Counted from the stretch's first letter, positions 46,567-55,033 are shown. The stretch: DNA of 64,000 bases from Nonomuraea candida (GCF_000725485.1 NZ_JOAG01000052.1:1-64000); one strand, 5' to 3'. Made by a program: numbers and translations. Notes: generated from the letters alone by a model not told the origin.

Positions 46567-47502
46567 ATGGCCCGACTGCCGTGGCCCGCCCGCGCGCTGG
46601 CCAGGGGTGTCCTGCTGATGGCCGCCGCCTCGATAGTGATCTTCCTGTGCACGGCGGCGCTGCCGGGTGACGCGGCGGACGTCCTCGGCGGCGGCCGGGC
46701 CGCTCCCGGGGAGCTGGCCCGGTTGCGGGCGGAGCAGGGGCTGGACCGCCCTCCGCACGTCCGCTACCTGGACTGGCTGACGGACGTGCTGAGTGGCGAT
46801 CCGGGAGTGTCGCTCATCACCGGCCGGCCGATCGGTGAATTGGTCGCGCAGCGGGCCGGCGTGACGCTCGCTCTGGCCGTGGCGGCACTGGCGGTCGGCG
46901 TGCCCCTCACGGCGGCCCTGGCCTGGGCCGCCGTGCGCGGCCCTCGGTGGCTGCGGCAAACGGCGAACGCCGTCATCGTGGCAGGCGCGGCGCTGCCTCA
47001 GGCCGTGGTGGCCGCAGCGCTGGTGGCCTGGCTGTCGGCGGCGTGGGGGCTGTTCCCGCCGGTCTCGATGCTGCCCGCCGGAGAGCCGGCCTGGAGCCGG
47101 CCCGATCTGCTCGCGCTGCCCGTGCTCACGCTCGCGCTCCCGATCGCCGCGTACGGCGCCGCCCTGCTCCGCGGGGCGATCGCGGACGTGATGGCCCGGC
47201 CCTACGTGCGTGACGCCGAGCTGCGCGGCCTTCCGCCGGCCGCGATCGCGCTCCGGTACGTGCTGCCGATGGTCGCGGCGCCCGCCACCCGGCTCCTCGC
47301 CGTCACCCTCGGCGGCCTGGTCGCGGGCACGGCCGTGGCGGAGACCCTGTTCGGATTGGCCGGGCTGGGAGAGTTGCTGGTCACCGCCATCTCCACGAGG
47401 GATGTGCCGGTCGTGCAGAGTGTCGCCCTGCTGGCCGCCGCCGTCGTGGTGGCCGGCCTCGCCGCCGCCGACGCCTCCCGCCCGGCGACGGAGCGCCGAT
47501 GA
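46567..47502 (+). CDS. ABC importer permease 1 (NikB/OppB-like)
   Basis: 311 residues with six hydrophobic segments. The EAA-like loop is VRDAELRGLPPAAIALRYVL (about 215), with ETLFGLAGLGELLVTAISTR downstream, typical of the DppB/NikB permease. It begins 1 base after the binding-protein stop and overlaps the next permease by 4 bases. It forms the membrane channel with the second permease. Confidence 0.9.
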   Translation: MARLPWPARALARGVLLMAAASIVIFLCTAALPGDAADVLGGGRAAPGELARLRAEQGLDRPPHVRYLDWLTDVLSGDPGVSLITGRPIGELVAQRAGVTLALAVAALAVGVPLTAALAWAAVRGPRWLRQTANAVIVAGAALPQAVVAAALVAWLSAAWGLFPPVSMLPAGEPAWSRPDLLALPVLTLALPIAAYGAALLRGAIADVMARPYVRDAELRGLPPAAIALRYVLPMVAAPATRLLAVTLGGLVAGTAVAETLFGLAGLGELLVTAISTRDVPVVQSVALLAAAVVVAGLAAADASRPATERR

Positions 47503-48335
47503 AGCGGATGAACGGCTCCGTCGAGCCGATTCCGCAGGTCCGTGCCGGGCACCGTTCGCGTGCTGCGCTGATCCTCGGGGCCGTGTCCGGGAGCATGCTC
47601 CTGGTGGCGCTCGGCGGCGCGGCGGTGGCCGGGCGCGACCCGGTCGCGATCGTCGCGCCACCGTGGTCCGGACCCGGCCCCGGGCTGCCGCTCGGCGCCG
47701 ACGCGCTCGGCAGGGACGTGCTCGCCAGGGTCCTGGCCGGCGGCCGGGACCTGACCCTGACCGCGATCGCGGCCGCGCTGACGGCCTCGGCTCTGGGGGT
47801 GGCGGGCGGGCTGTGGGCGGGATGGAGCCGCGGCCGGCTCGGGCGGGCCGCCGCAAGCGCCGCCGACCTGCTGCTGGCCCTGCCCTTGCTGTTGCTCGCC
47901 CTGCTCGCGGTGGTGACGCTGCCGGGGCCCGCGGCGGTGGTCGCCGGCACCGTGCTCGGTGGCACGCCGCTGACCCTGCGGGTGGTCGCCGACGCCACGG
48001 CCACGGCCAGGCGCGCCGGCTACGTGGAGGCGGCGCTGTCCCGGGGCGAGCGGGGCGGCGCCGTACTCCTGCGCGAGGTCCTTCCCGCGCATGCCGGGCT
48101 CGTCGGCGCGGACCTCGGCCAGCGGCTGGTGCTGGCCGTGCAGCTCGCCGCCGCGCTCAACGTCCTCGGATTCGGGCCGGCGCCGCCCGCGCCGGACTGG
48201 GCCGCCATGCTCCGCGAGAACCTCCAGGGCCTGGGGCTGAACGCCGCGGCGACGATCGCGCCGGCGGCAGCCCTGGCGGTCCTGGCCGGCAGCGTGGCGG
48301 CGCTTTCGCACTCCCTCTGGGACGGCCGGTCATGA
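47499..48335 (+). CDS. ABC importer permease 2 (NikC/OppC-like)
   Basis: 278 residues with five or six hydrophobic segments, LGADALGRDVLARVLAGGRD (the DppC-type HxxGTDxxGRD region), and the EAA-like loop GYVEAALSRGERGGAVLLRE. It ends in an ATGA overlap with the ATPase gene. It is the partner of the preceding permease in the metal-complex importer. Confidence 0.9.
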   Translation: MKRMNGSVEPIPQVRAGHRSRAALILGAVSGSMLLVALGGAAVAGRDPVAIVAPPWSGPGPGLPLGADALGRDVLARVLAGGRDLTLTAIAAALTASALGVAGGLWAGWSRGRLGRAAASAADLLLALPLLLLALLAVVTLPGPAAVVAGTVLGGTPLTLRVVADATATARRAGYVEAALSRGERGGAVLLREVLPAHAGLVGADLGQRLVLAVQLAAALNVLGFGPAPPAPDWAAMLRENLQGLGLNAAATIAPAAALAVLAGSVAALSHSLWDGRS

Positions 48336-49804
48336 GGCGGGACGGGCTGACCGTTCGCGGGCTCACGGTCGCCGACCGGGCGGGAACGTCGATCGTCGAT
48401 CGGCTGAGCCTGCGGATCGCGCCCGGCGAGGTGCTCGCCCTGACGGGCCCGTCGGGGGCGGGCAAGACGACCGTGCTACGGGCCGTACTGGGAGCGCTGC
48501 CCGCCGGTCTGACGCGGGTCAGCGGCCAGATCGAATGGCACGGCGCCCCGGTACGGGCCCCGCGTCGCTGGCGGCGGCGCACCGTCGGCTTCCTCGGCCA
48601 GGATCCGGCCTCAGCGCTGCATCCCCTGCTGGACGCGCGGGCGGCCGTGCGCGAGGCGCTGCCCAGAGCCGCGCGCGGCGCGGGAGCGGAGGAGCGGGCG
48701 CTCGCCGAGGTGGGCCTGGACCCCGCCGAGATCGGCCGTCGCCGCCCGCACCAGCTCTCGGGCGGGCAGGCGCAGCGCGTGGCGCTCGCCCGCGCGCTGG
48801 CGGCGAATCCCGAGCTGCTCGTGCTGGACGAGCCCACCAGCGCGCTCGACCCGGCCGCGCTCCTCCTCGCCCTGGAGCAGGTACGGCGGCGGCGCGGCGA
48901 CAGCCGCTCGGTGACCCTCATCGTCTCCCATGACCTGGCTGTGGTGCGCGAACTGGCCGACCATGTCGTACGGCTCGGCCCCGACGGGAGGGACGACGGC
49001 GTACCGCAGGCGCCGATCCTCTCGCCGGGCGGAAAGCCGGCGCCGGGCGGCAGAGCGGTGCCGGGCGGCAGAGCGGTGCCGGGCGGCAGAGTGGTGCTGG
49101 ACGCGCACGGGCTCACCATCGCGCAGCCGCCCGGCGGGGCGCCGCTGCTGTCGGACGTCGACCTCACGATCTCGGCGGGGGAGAGCGTGGCCGTGCTGGG
49201 GGCGTCCGGCTCGGGCAAGAGCACGTTGCTGCGCGTGCTCGCCGGCCTGCACCCCGCCGAGCGAGGACGGGCCACCGTGGCCGGACAAGCGCTGCCCTGG
49301 CCCGTGACCGAGCGGAGCCCGGCCGCGCTCCGGGCCCTCGCCCTGGTCGGGCAGAACCCCCTCGACGTGCTCAACCCGGCCCGCACCGTCGGTGCGGCGC
49401 TCGCCCGCCCCCTGCGCACCCTGCGCGGGCTCCCGCGCCGGGCCGCCCGCGCGCACGTCCGTCACCTGCTGGCCATCGTCGGGTTGCCGGAGGAGCTGGC
49501 GCACCGCTACCCGGCCACCCTCTCCGGAGGGCAACGCCAGCGGGTCGCGCTCGCCCGGGCGCTGGCCGGGGATCCCGCCGTGCTGCTGGCCGACGAGATC
49601 ACCGCAGCCCTCGACACCCGGACCGCCGCCCAGGTCCTCGACCTCATCGACACGCTGCGCCACGAAACCGGCCTCGCCGTCCTCGCGGTCACCCACGACC
49701 CGGCCGTCGCCGCCCGCGCCGGCCGCGTGCTGCGGATAGAAGGAGGCCGGTTGCGTCCCCATCCCTGCTCTCACCACCGGAGGCCATCCCTTGACGTCCT
49801 ATGA
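48332..49804 (+). CDS. ABC importer double ATPase (NikD-NikE fusion)
   Basis: 490 residues containing two complete nucleotide-binding domains. The first has GPSGAGKTT, LSGGQAQR and LLVLDEPTSALDP; the second has GASGSGKST, LSGGQRQR and VLLADEITAALDT. They are joined by a repeated Gly/Pro linker in which PGGRAVPGGRAVPGGRVV comes from tandem 18-bp units near 49045-49092. In Nik and Opp systems the two ATPases are usually separate genes, and fusions are common in actinomycetes. It starts at ATG 48332 and overlaps the next gene by 14 bases. Confidence 0.92.
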   Translation: MRRDGLTVRGLTVADRAGTSIVDRLSLRIAPGEVLALTGPSGAGKTTVLRAVLGALPAGLTRVSGQIEWHGAPVRAPRRWRRRTVGFLGQDPASALHPLLDARAAVREALPRAARGAGAEERALAEVGLDPAEIGRRRPHQLSGGQAQRVALARALAANPELLVLDEPTSALDPAALLLALEQVRRRRGDSRSVTLIVSHDLAVVRELADHVVRLGPDGRDDGVPQAPILSPGGKPAPGGRAVPGGRAVPGGRVVLDAHGLTIAQPPGGAPLLSDVDLTISAGESVAVLGASGSGKSTLLRVLAGLHPAERGRATVAGQALPWPVTERSPAALRALALVGQNPLDVLNPARTVGAALARPLRTLRGLPRRAARAHVRHLLAIVGLPEELAHRYPATLSGGQRQRVALARALAGDPAVLLADEITAALDTRTAAQVLDLIDTLRHETGLAVLAVTHDPAVAARAGRVLRIEGGRLRPHPCSHHRRPSLDVL

Positions 49805-52247
49805 ACCCCTGCTCGCTCATCCCTGGATCGCCCGCGTGGATGCGGCGGGAACGAGCGGGCTCACCGTCACGGCCGGCCCCGCGGCGCTGGCGGTGCGGCA
49901 CGAGCCTGGACGGCCGCCCGTCCTCGGCGACCTGGTGACGGAGCACCTCGAACACTGGGGAGAGGTCTACGACTGGACCTACCGCACCGGTCAGGGCGCA
50001 CACCGTCCCGACCTCGACCTGTCCGGCTGGCGCGCCACCGACACCGGCCGCCCGCTGCCCGCCGACCACATGGCCGAGTGGGCCGACCGCACCGCCGAAC
50101 TGGTCCTGCGGCACCGGCCGTCCCGCCTGCTCGAACTCGGCTGCGGCACCGGCATGCTGCTGCACCGCCTCCACCCGCACCTCAAGGGCTATGTCGGGAC
50201 CGACCTCGCCGAACACGTCGTGACCCGGCTGAACGGGCTCGGCCTGGACGGTGTCACCGTCGTACGGGCGGCCGCCCATGAGATCAACGGCGGCGCCGTG
50301 CGCGCCGCCCTGTCCAGGCTCGGTGACCGGCCCGACTGCGTGCTCCTCAACTCCGTCACCCAGTGCTTCCCCAGCGTGGACTACCTGGCGGCCGTGCTCC
50401 ACGACGCCATCGGCCTGGTGACCCCGGGCGGGACCGTCGTCGTCGGGGACGTACGCCACTCGGGGCTGCTCGACGAGCACTACCGCCGGCTCGAACCCGG
50501 ATCGGCGGACCGGGCCGCGCAGCGGGCCGCCGCCGACACCGAGCTGCTGTTCGATCCCGCCACCCTCGCGGCGGTGGCCGCGAGCGCGGGCCGGCGGGTC
50601 ACCATCAGCCTGTTCGCCAAGACGCTCACGGCCGGCACCGAGCTGACCCGGTACCGGTTCGACGCCGTGCTGCACGTCGAGCCGCCGCAGAGCCCGCCCG
50701 CCGCCATCCGCCGGTGGGACGATCTCGGGCCCGAACCGATGGCCGCCCTGGCCCGGCAGAGCGGTCCCGTCCGGGTGGCCGGGATCCCCAACGGCCTGTT
50801 CGAGCCCGGCGCACCGACGGGAGCCGGCCTGCGGGCCGCGCTGCGGGGGAGGGACGGCGCGGTGCTGCTCGACCCGGACGACCCCATGCGGCTGCAGGTC
50901 GCGATTCCGGCCGCGGCGGCCGCCACGCCCCCTGACGCGCTGGCGGGAGTGGGCCGGCCGCACGAGCCGCTCGGCGCGTTCGCGCGGGCCCGGCTGGCGG
51001 AGGTGGCCCGCCGGGAGCTCAGGCGTGCCGGGCTGCCGATCCCGGAGCGATTGACGGCACGGATACCCAGCGGCCCCGGACACGATGCCATCAGCGCGGC
51101 ACGCGAGGCGGCCGATGCCGACCGGGCCGGCCGCCTCGCCCTGGCACGCCTGATCGGGCGGACACCAGAACCGGTGCCCGACTCCGCGCTCACCCACCTG
51201 CCGCACGCCGTCCGGCGTTTCGACGAGATCGCGCTGCGGGCGCTGACCCGGCTGATCGCCGGCGTCGCGCCCCCCGGCACGCCTCGGACGGCCGAGCAGA
51301 TCATGGCGGCCCTCGGCGTGGCTCCCCGGCACGAATGGATCGTGCGGCGCTGGCTGGAGGTGCTGACCGCCGAAGGAGCCGCCCGCCGCGACCACGGCGG
51401 CCGGTTCGACACCGTGACCTCGGGCGACGCGGCGCAGGACGACGCGGCCGGCCTGGATCGCGCCTGCGCCGATCTGGGCTACCCCGCGCAGATGGCGACC
51501 TTCTATCGCACCGCTCTCGCCCGCCTTCCCGAGCTGCTCCGGGACGAGATCATGGCGCAGGCACTGCTGTTCCCGGACGGGGATCTGCTCACCTCGCTCA
51601 GCAAGGACCAGAACAACGTCAGCAACACCTACCTGAACGCCGCCATGGGACACCTGGTGGCGCGGGCCGCGGCCACCCGTACCGGGCCCTTGCGCGTGGT
51701 GGAACTCGGCGGCGGCGCGGGCGGCAGCACCGCCGCGGCGCTGGACGGGCTCGGCGACGCGCAGGCGGACTACCTCTTCACCGACGTGTCCAGATTCTTC
51801 ACCATGGCGGCGGAGGACCGGTACGGCGACCGGCTCCGCTACGCCCTGCTGGACATCAACGCCGACCTCGTCGCCCAGGGAGCCGTCCGAGGCGGCGCCG
51901 ACGTGGTGATCGCCGCCAATGTGCTGCACTGCGCCCGCCATGCCGGACGATCCCTGCGCTGGATCGGGGAGCTGCTGGCCCCCGGCGGGCTGCTGGTGGT
52001 CACCGAAGCGATCCGCGAGCACTACCTGGTGCTCGCCACCATGCAGTTCCTGCTGTCCCCCAGGGAGGGGGAGCCGGGCCTCGGCGCCGGCGACCGTCGC
52101 GGCGGCACGGGCCGGGTGTTCCTCACCGGAAGGGAGCTTCCGGCGGAGCTGGCCGAGGCCGGGCTGCGCCCGATCCTGGAGCTGCCGCGGGCCGATTCCC
52201 CGCTGGCCTCGCCCGCCCAGCACCTGTTCGTCGCGACGAGATCCTGA
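49791..52247 (+). CDS. Tandem SAM methyltransferase protein, excised NRPS-type MT domains
   Basis: 818 residues from TTG 49791, with GGAGG seven bases upstream. The N-terminal half has HWGEVYDWTYRTG, LDLSGWRATDTGRPLPADHM and SAM loop LLELGCGTGMLLHRLHPHL (about 118), followed by YVGTDLAEHVV and VRVAGIPNGLFEP. This is the pattern of methyltransferases normally inserted into NRPS adenylation domains (HMWP2, PchF). Even the start LLAHPWIARVDAA resembles the A-domain sequence before such inserts. The C-terminal half has RHEWIVRRWLEVL, YLNAAMGHLVARAA and SAM loop LRVVELGGGAGGSTAAALDG (about 640), a sister of the 33367 protein and of HMWP1-type C-MTs. It is the last gene of the plus-strand operon. 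It likely supplies methyl groups in trans; either half could be inactive. Confidence 0.85.
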   Translation: MTSYEPLLAHPWIARVDAAGTSGLTVTAGPAALAVRHEPGRPPVLGDLVTEHLEHWGEVYDWTYRTGQGAHRPDLDLSGWRATDTGRPLPADHMAEWADRTAELVLRHRPSRLLELGCGTGMLLHRLHPHLKGYVGTDLAEHVVTRLNGLGLDGVTVVRAAAHEINGGAVRAALSRLGDRPDCVLLNSVTQCFPSVDYLAAVLHDAIGLVTPGGTVVVGDVRHSGLLDEHYRRLEPGSADRAAQRAAADTELLFDPATLAAVAASAGRRVTISLFAKTLTAGTELTRYRFDAVLHVEPPQSPPAAIRRWDDLGPEPMAALARQSGPVRVAGIPNGLFEPGAPTGAGLRAALRGRDGAVLLDPDDPMRLQVAIPAAAAATPPDALAGVGRPHEPLGAFARARLAEVARRELRRAGLPIPERLTARIPSGPGHDAISAAREAADADRAGRLALARLIGRTPEPVPDSALTHLPHAVRRFDEIALRALTRLIAGVAPPGTPRTAEQIMAALGVAPRHEWIVRRWLEVLTAEGAARRDHGGRFDTVTSGDAAQDDAAGLDRACADLGYPAQMATFYRTALARLPELLRDEIMAQALLFPDGDLLTSLSKDQNNVSNTYLNAAMGHLVARAAATRTGPLRVVELGGGAGGSTAAALDGLGDAQADYLFTDVSRFFTMAAEDRYGDRLRYALLDINADLVAQGAVRGGADVVIAANVLHCARHAGRSLRWIGELLAPGGLLVVTEAIREHYLVLATMQFLLSPREGEPGLGAGDRRGGTGRVFLTGRELPAELAEAGLRPILELPRADSPLASPAQHLFVATRS

Positions 52248-52251
52248 GACA

Positions 52252-52285
52252 CCGGTACGGCGGGCGCGCGGGCCCGCCGTACCGG
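52252..52285. terminator. Bidirectional terminator
   Basis: CCGGTACGGCGGGC (52252-52265) and GCCCGCCGTACCGG (52272-52285) form a perfect 14-bp stem with a 6-base loop between convergent genes ending at 52247 and 52296. It marks the end of the 17.6-kb operon. Confidence 0.85.
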
Positions 52286-52295
52286 GCGGCAGGGG

Positions 52296-53219
52296 TCAGC
52301 CCAGCGCCACGGGCAACCCGGCACGGAACAGTTCCTGCTCCAGCCAGACCGCCGCCCGTACTCCATCGGCCGCGCTCGGCCCCACCAGCGTCACCGGATC
52401 CGGCACCGCCTTCAGATGGGCCGCGTCCCCGGCCGCGTAGACACCCGGCACGCTGGTCCTGCCGTACTCGTCCACCTCCACGCAGCCGTCGGGCAGCAGT
52501 CCGCAGCCGAGCTGGACCGCCAGGTCGGTGTTGGGGCGGGTGGGCGCGCGGTGGAAGACGGCCTCGCGCGCCAGGGTCGTCCCGTCCGCGAAGCTCAAGG
52601 TCAGCGCGTCCAGCTCACCCTCGACACCCGCCAGCGGCGTCTCAACCACCTGAACACCGCGAGCCTTGACCGCCGCGGCCACCGGCTCGGGCAGGGCACC
52701 CGGGCCGTTCGTGCACAGCACCACGTCATCGCTGTACCGGTCGGCGACGTAGGCGGCCAGCATCGCCTCGAAGCCGTTGCCGATGACGGCGAGCACCTTC
52801 CCGTTCGTCTCGTATCCATGGCAGAACGGACAGTGGAACACGCTCGTGCCCCACCGCTCGGCCAGCCCGGGAATCGCGACGGGCACGTCGGTCAGCCCGC
52901 TTGCCAGCACCAGCCGGGACGCCTCCACCCGCCCGCCGTCCTCCAGGGTCAGCGTGAACCGGCCGGACTCGCCCTCCGCCGAGCTGACGCGCCCCTGCCT
53001 CAGCTCCACCGTCGGATAGGCGCTCACCTCCGCACGGCCGTCGGCCAGCAACTGCGCGGGGGAACCGCCGTCCCGGCCGAGGAACATGTGCATCTCCGCG
53101 GCCGGCGCGTTACGCGGCCTGCCGGCGTCCACCACCAGGACCCGGCGCCGCTGCCGTCCCAGCACCAGTGCCGCGCTGAGCCCGGCGGGACCGCCGCCGA
53201 CCACGATCACCTCGTACAT
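52296..53219 (-). CDS. Thioredoxin-reductase-like FAD oxidoreductase with CPFC
   Basis: 307 residues from ATG 53219 (GAGGAGG upstream). The FAD site is VIVVGGGPAGLSAALVLGRQ, the redox motif is FHCPFCHGYE (about residue 130), the NADPH-side loop is VLAVIGNGFEAML, and the C-terminal FAD motif is GVYAAGDAA. Such TrxB-like proteins in biosynthetic loci include dithiol oxidases (HlmI/GliT type) as well as thioredoxin reductases. The NADPH loop lacks GxGxxA, which favours the oxidase type. A Zur-like box lies 315 bases upstream, before a small ORF, so it may share zinc control with the metallophore operons. A role in redox tailoring or release of the metal complex is speculative. Confidence 0.8.
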   Translation of the reverse strand: MYEVIVVGGGPAGLSAALVLGRQRRRVLVVDAGRPRNAPAAEMHMFLGRDGGSPAQLLADGRAEVSAYPTVELRQGRVSSAEGESGRFTLTLEDGGRVEASRLVLASGLTDVPVAIPGLAERWGTSVFHCPFCHGYETNGKVLAVIGNGFEAMLAAYVADRYSDDVVLCTNGPGALPEPVAAAVKARGVQVVETPLAGVEGELDALTLSFADGTTLAREAVFHRAPTRPNTDLAVQLGCGLLPDGCVEVDEYGRTSVPGVYAAGDAAHLKAVPDPVTLVGPSAADGVRAAVWLEQELFRAGLPVALG

Positions 53220-53238
53220 CAAGTGCCTCCTCTGCCGA

Positions 53239-53520
53239 TCACATGCCTGCCGAGCCGGCCGGGCCTGGTGCGGTGACGCACCAGGCCGTGCCGGCCGAGT
53301 TCCTCCTTGAGCCGCCGCTCGTCCGGCCACGTCGAACTGACCGATGACGTTCATCACGACGGCACCCGGCCGGGGCGGGTGACACCGCTTCAAGAAGGGG
53401 CTCCGGGAGCACCGTCACCCGATCGCGCAGCTCCGCGGACTCGCTCACCCGGGCCGGCAGGACGGACCGCACCGCATCGACGGACTTCGCGGACCGTTCG
53501 TATTCGCCGGCCACCTTCAC
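53239..53520 (-). CDS. Small ORF downstream of a Zur-like box
   Basis: 93 codons from GTG 53520 with AAAGGG upstream. The first 50 residues look protein-like (SAKSVDAVRSVLPARVSESA, ELRDRVTVLPEPLLEAVSPA). After that the coding-like sequence seems to switch frame: another frame gives WPDERRLKEELGRHGLVRHR and ends just before the oxidoreductase gene. This may be a frameshifted small gene or a real short protein of unknown role. Its position directly behind the Zur-like box is the main reason to list it. Confidence 0.35.
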   Translation of the reverse strand: MKVAGEYERSAKSVDAVRSVLPARVSESAELRDRVTVLPEPLLEAVSPAPAGCRRDERHRSVRRGRTSGGSRRNSAGTAWCVTAPGPAGSAGM

Positions 53521-53533
53521 CCCTTTGTTGCAG

Positions 53534-53548
53534 TGATAACCATTCTCA
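53534..53548 (-). promoter_or_regulatory. Zur-like box C
   Basis: TGATAACCATTCTCA (minus strand TGAGAATGGTTATCA) is the best match in the window to the 7-1-7 Zur palindrome TGANAATNATTNTCA. It lies 14 bases before the GTG at 53520 in an AT-rich patch. Confidence 0.7.
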
Positions 53549-53635
53549 TTTCAGGAGAGTAGGGATCAAAGGGAACGATCGTCAAGGCTGCGGCAGGCCG
53601 GCACGAACCGGCGCGACCGTCGCTCTAACCCGTCG

Positions 53636-54439
53636 CTAGGGTGCGACGAGCGGTTCGGCCCGGTGCGCGTCGTGCAGCAGCTCCACGAAGGACGGCGCCT
53701 CGGGCAGCGGCGCCGTGCCGATCCGGTGCACCGCGATGCCCGGCGTCCACGAGTTCATGACCACGGCGCCCGACAGCTCCGGAAGGTCGGCGAGCGTGAC
53801 CGTCCGGGCAAGCTGGGGGACGCCGAGGCGGTCCAGCTGCCTCCTGACGATGCCCATCATCGTTCCGCCCAGCATCTCGGCCTGCGGCCACACCACCGAG
53901 GTGCCGTCCCAGAAGGCCAGATTCCAGATCGAGGCCTCGCTGAACCGGCCCGCGCGATCGATGAAAGCGGCGTCGTCATAGCCATGGCCGACGGCCTGAC
54001 GCAGGTAGTACGTCTTCGCCACCTCGCCGACGTGCTTGAGGGCCGGGAGCGTCCGCTCGTGCTCGACCACGGCCAGCGCCAGCGGTCCCGCAGGGCCGGT
54101 CGAGGCGGGCCCGGTACGGATCAGCACGTCGAGTTCGAGGTCGTCCCCGGCGGCGGTGAACTCGCCGGCCGGTGAGGAGATCGTCGCCGTCAGCGAGACG
54201 TCGGCGGGGCCGGCCTCGATCGCGGCCCGCAGCAGGTGCCGGATCCGGTCGTCCGGCAGCGCCCGGCCGAACAGCTCCTTCGAGGCGCCGCGAAGGCGCT
54301 CCAGGTGCAGGTCGAGGCCCCGGACCCGGCCCTGGCGCACCTGCATCGCGGTGAAGTGGGCGTAGCCGGCGAAGGCCAGCGGCGCCAGGTCCCCGGCCGT
54401 CGCCGGCCGGCCGTTGCGTTGCACGGTGAAGAAAGTCAT
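53636..54439 (-). CDS. Class IV PLP aminotransferase
   Basis: 267 residues from ATG 54439 (GGAG at proper spacing; GTG 54445 is too close). The fold-type-IV pattern is clear: HFTAMQVRQGRVRGLDLHLE (start of the active-site half), ALKHVGEVAKTYYLRQA with the PLP Lys about 150, GRFSEASIWNLAF with the Glu, and LGGTMMGIVRRQLDRLGVP. Relatives are branched-chain aminotransferases, D-amino-acid aminotransferases and aminodeoxychorismate lyases. It lies at the edge of the metallophore locus, but no operon link is visible. It could supply a precursor, or be unrelated. Confidence 0.85.
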   Translation of the reverse strand: MTFFTVQRNGRPATAGDLAPLAFAGYAHFTAMQVRQGRVRGLDLHLERLRGASKELFGRALPDDRIRHLLRAAIEAGPADVSLTATISSPAGEFTAAGDDLELDVLIRTGPASTGPAGPLALAVVEHERTLPALKHVGEVAKTYYLRQAVGHGYDDAAFIDRAGRFSEASIWNLAFWDGTSVVWPQAEMLGGTMMGIVRRQLDRLGVPQLARTVTLADLPELSGAVVMNSWTPGIAVHRIGTAPLPEAPSFVELLHDAHRAEPLVAP

Positions 54440-54532
54440 GGTCACTCCAGTGGTGGGGCCGCTGCGGGCGAAGGCCCGCTCGCGGCGGGATGCATCAGAA
54501 CGGGTCGGACAAGGTGATCCCGGGACCGCCCA

Positions 54533-55033
54533 TCACCGCTTCATCGCGGGAATGACGCGGTGATCGCGCTGGGCGACCAGGTTGTGCAGGTCGGCGGCCG
54601 CGATCGCACGCAGCGTGTGCAGCTCGGCCGCCGCCTGCTCGGGGGTGAAAACGTTCAGCGGCCATCGGCCGACCGTCCCGCCCTGCAGGTGCGGGTGATG
54701 GAACCCGGCACCGTAGAAGGCGTGCAGGCGGACGGCTCCGATGCCGGCCAGGCGCTGCTCGGGCCAGGACAGCTCCCACAGCGCCTCCAGTCCCCGCTCG
54801 CCGGTGCGGCGCACCCCGGAGGCGGTGACGTGGCCGGTGTTCAGGAGCAGGGGACCGTTCAACTCCTCCAGCGCCTGGCGGGCGAACGGATCCAGCAGCG
54901 GCACCGTCCGCACGAAGAGCACGTCCTTGCCGGGCCGATCGCGCGCCGCCGGGGCGGGGGCGTGTCCGTGGGTGCGGTCGCGCAGGTCGGCGAAGTGCCG
55001 CAGCAGCGCCGCGACCTGTGCGGGCGGGCTCAC
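54533..55033 (-). CDS. Conserved-looking protein of unknown function
   Basis: 166 residues from GTG 55033, whose first bases overlap the stop of a 24-codon ORF upstream (GTGA), implying translational coupling. The sequence has an N-terminal helix (PPAQVAALLRHFADLRDRTH), a central ELNGPLLLNTGHVTASGVRR, and a striking HAFYGAGFHHPHLQGGTVGR followed by WPLNVFTPEQAAAELHTLRA. The histidine cluster suggests metal binding. I recognise no characterised family. It is divergent from a LysR gene at 55229, which probably controls it. Confidence 0.65.
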   Translation of the reverse strand: MSPPAQVAALLRHFADLRDRTHGHAPAPAARDRPGKDVLFVRTVPLLDPFARQALEELNGPLLLNTGHVTASGVRRTGERGLEALWELSWPEQRLAGIGAVRLHAFYGAGFHHPHLQGGTVGRWPLNVFTPEQAAAELHTLRAIAAADLHNLVAQRDHRVIPAMKR

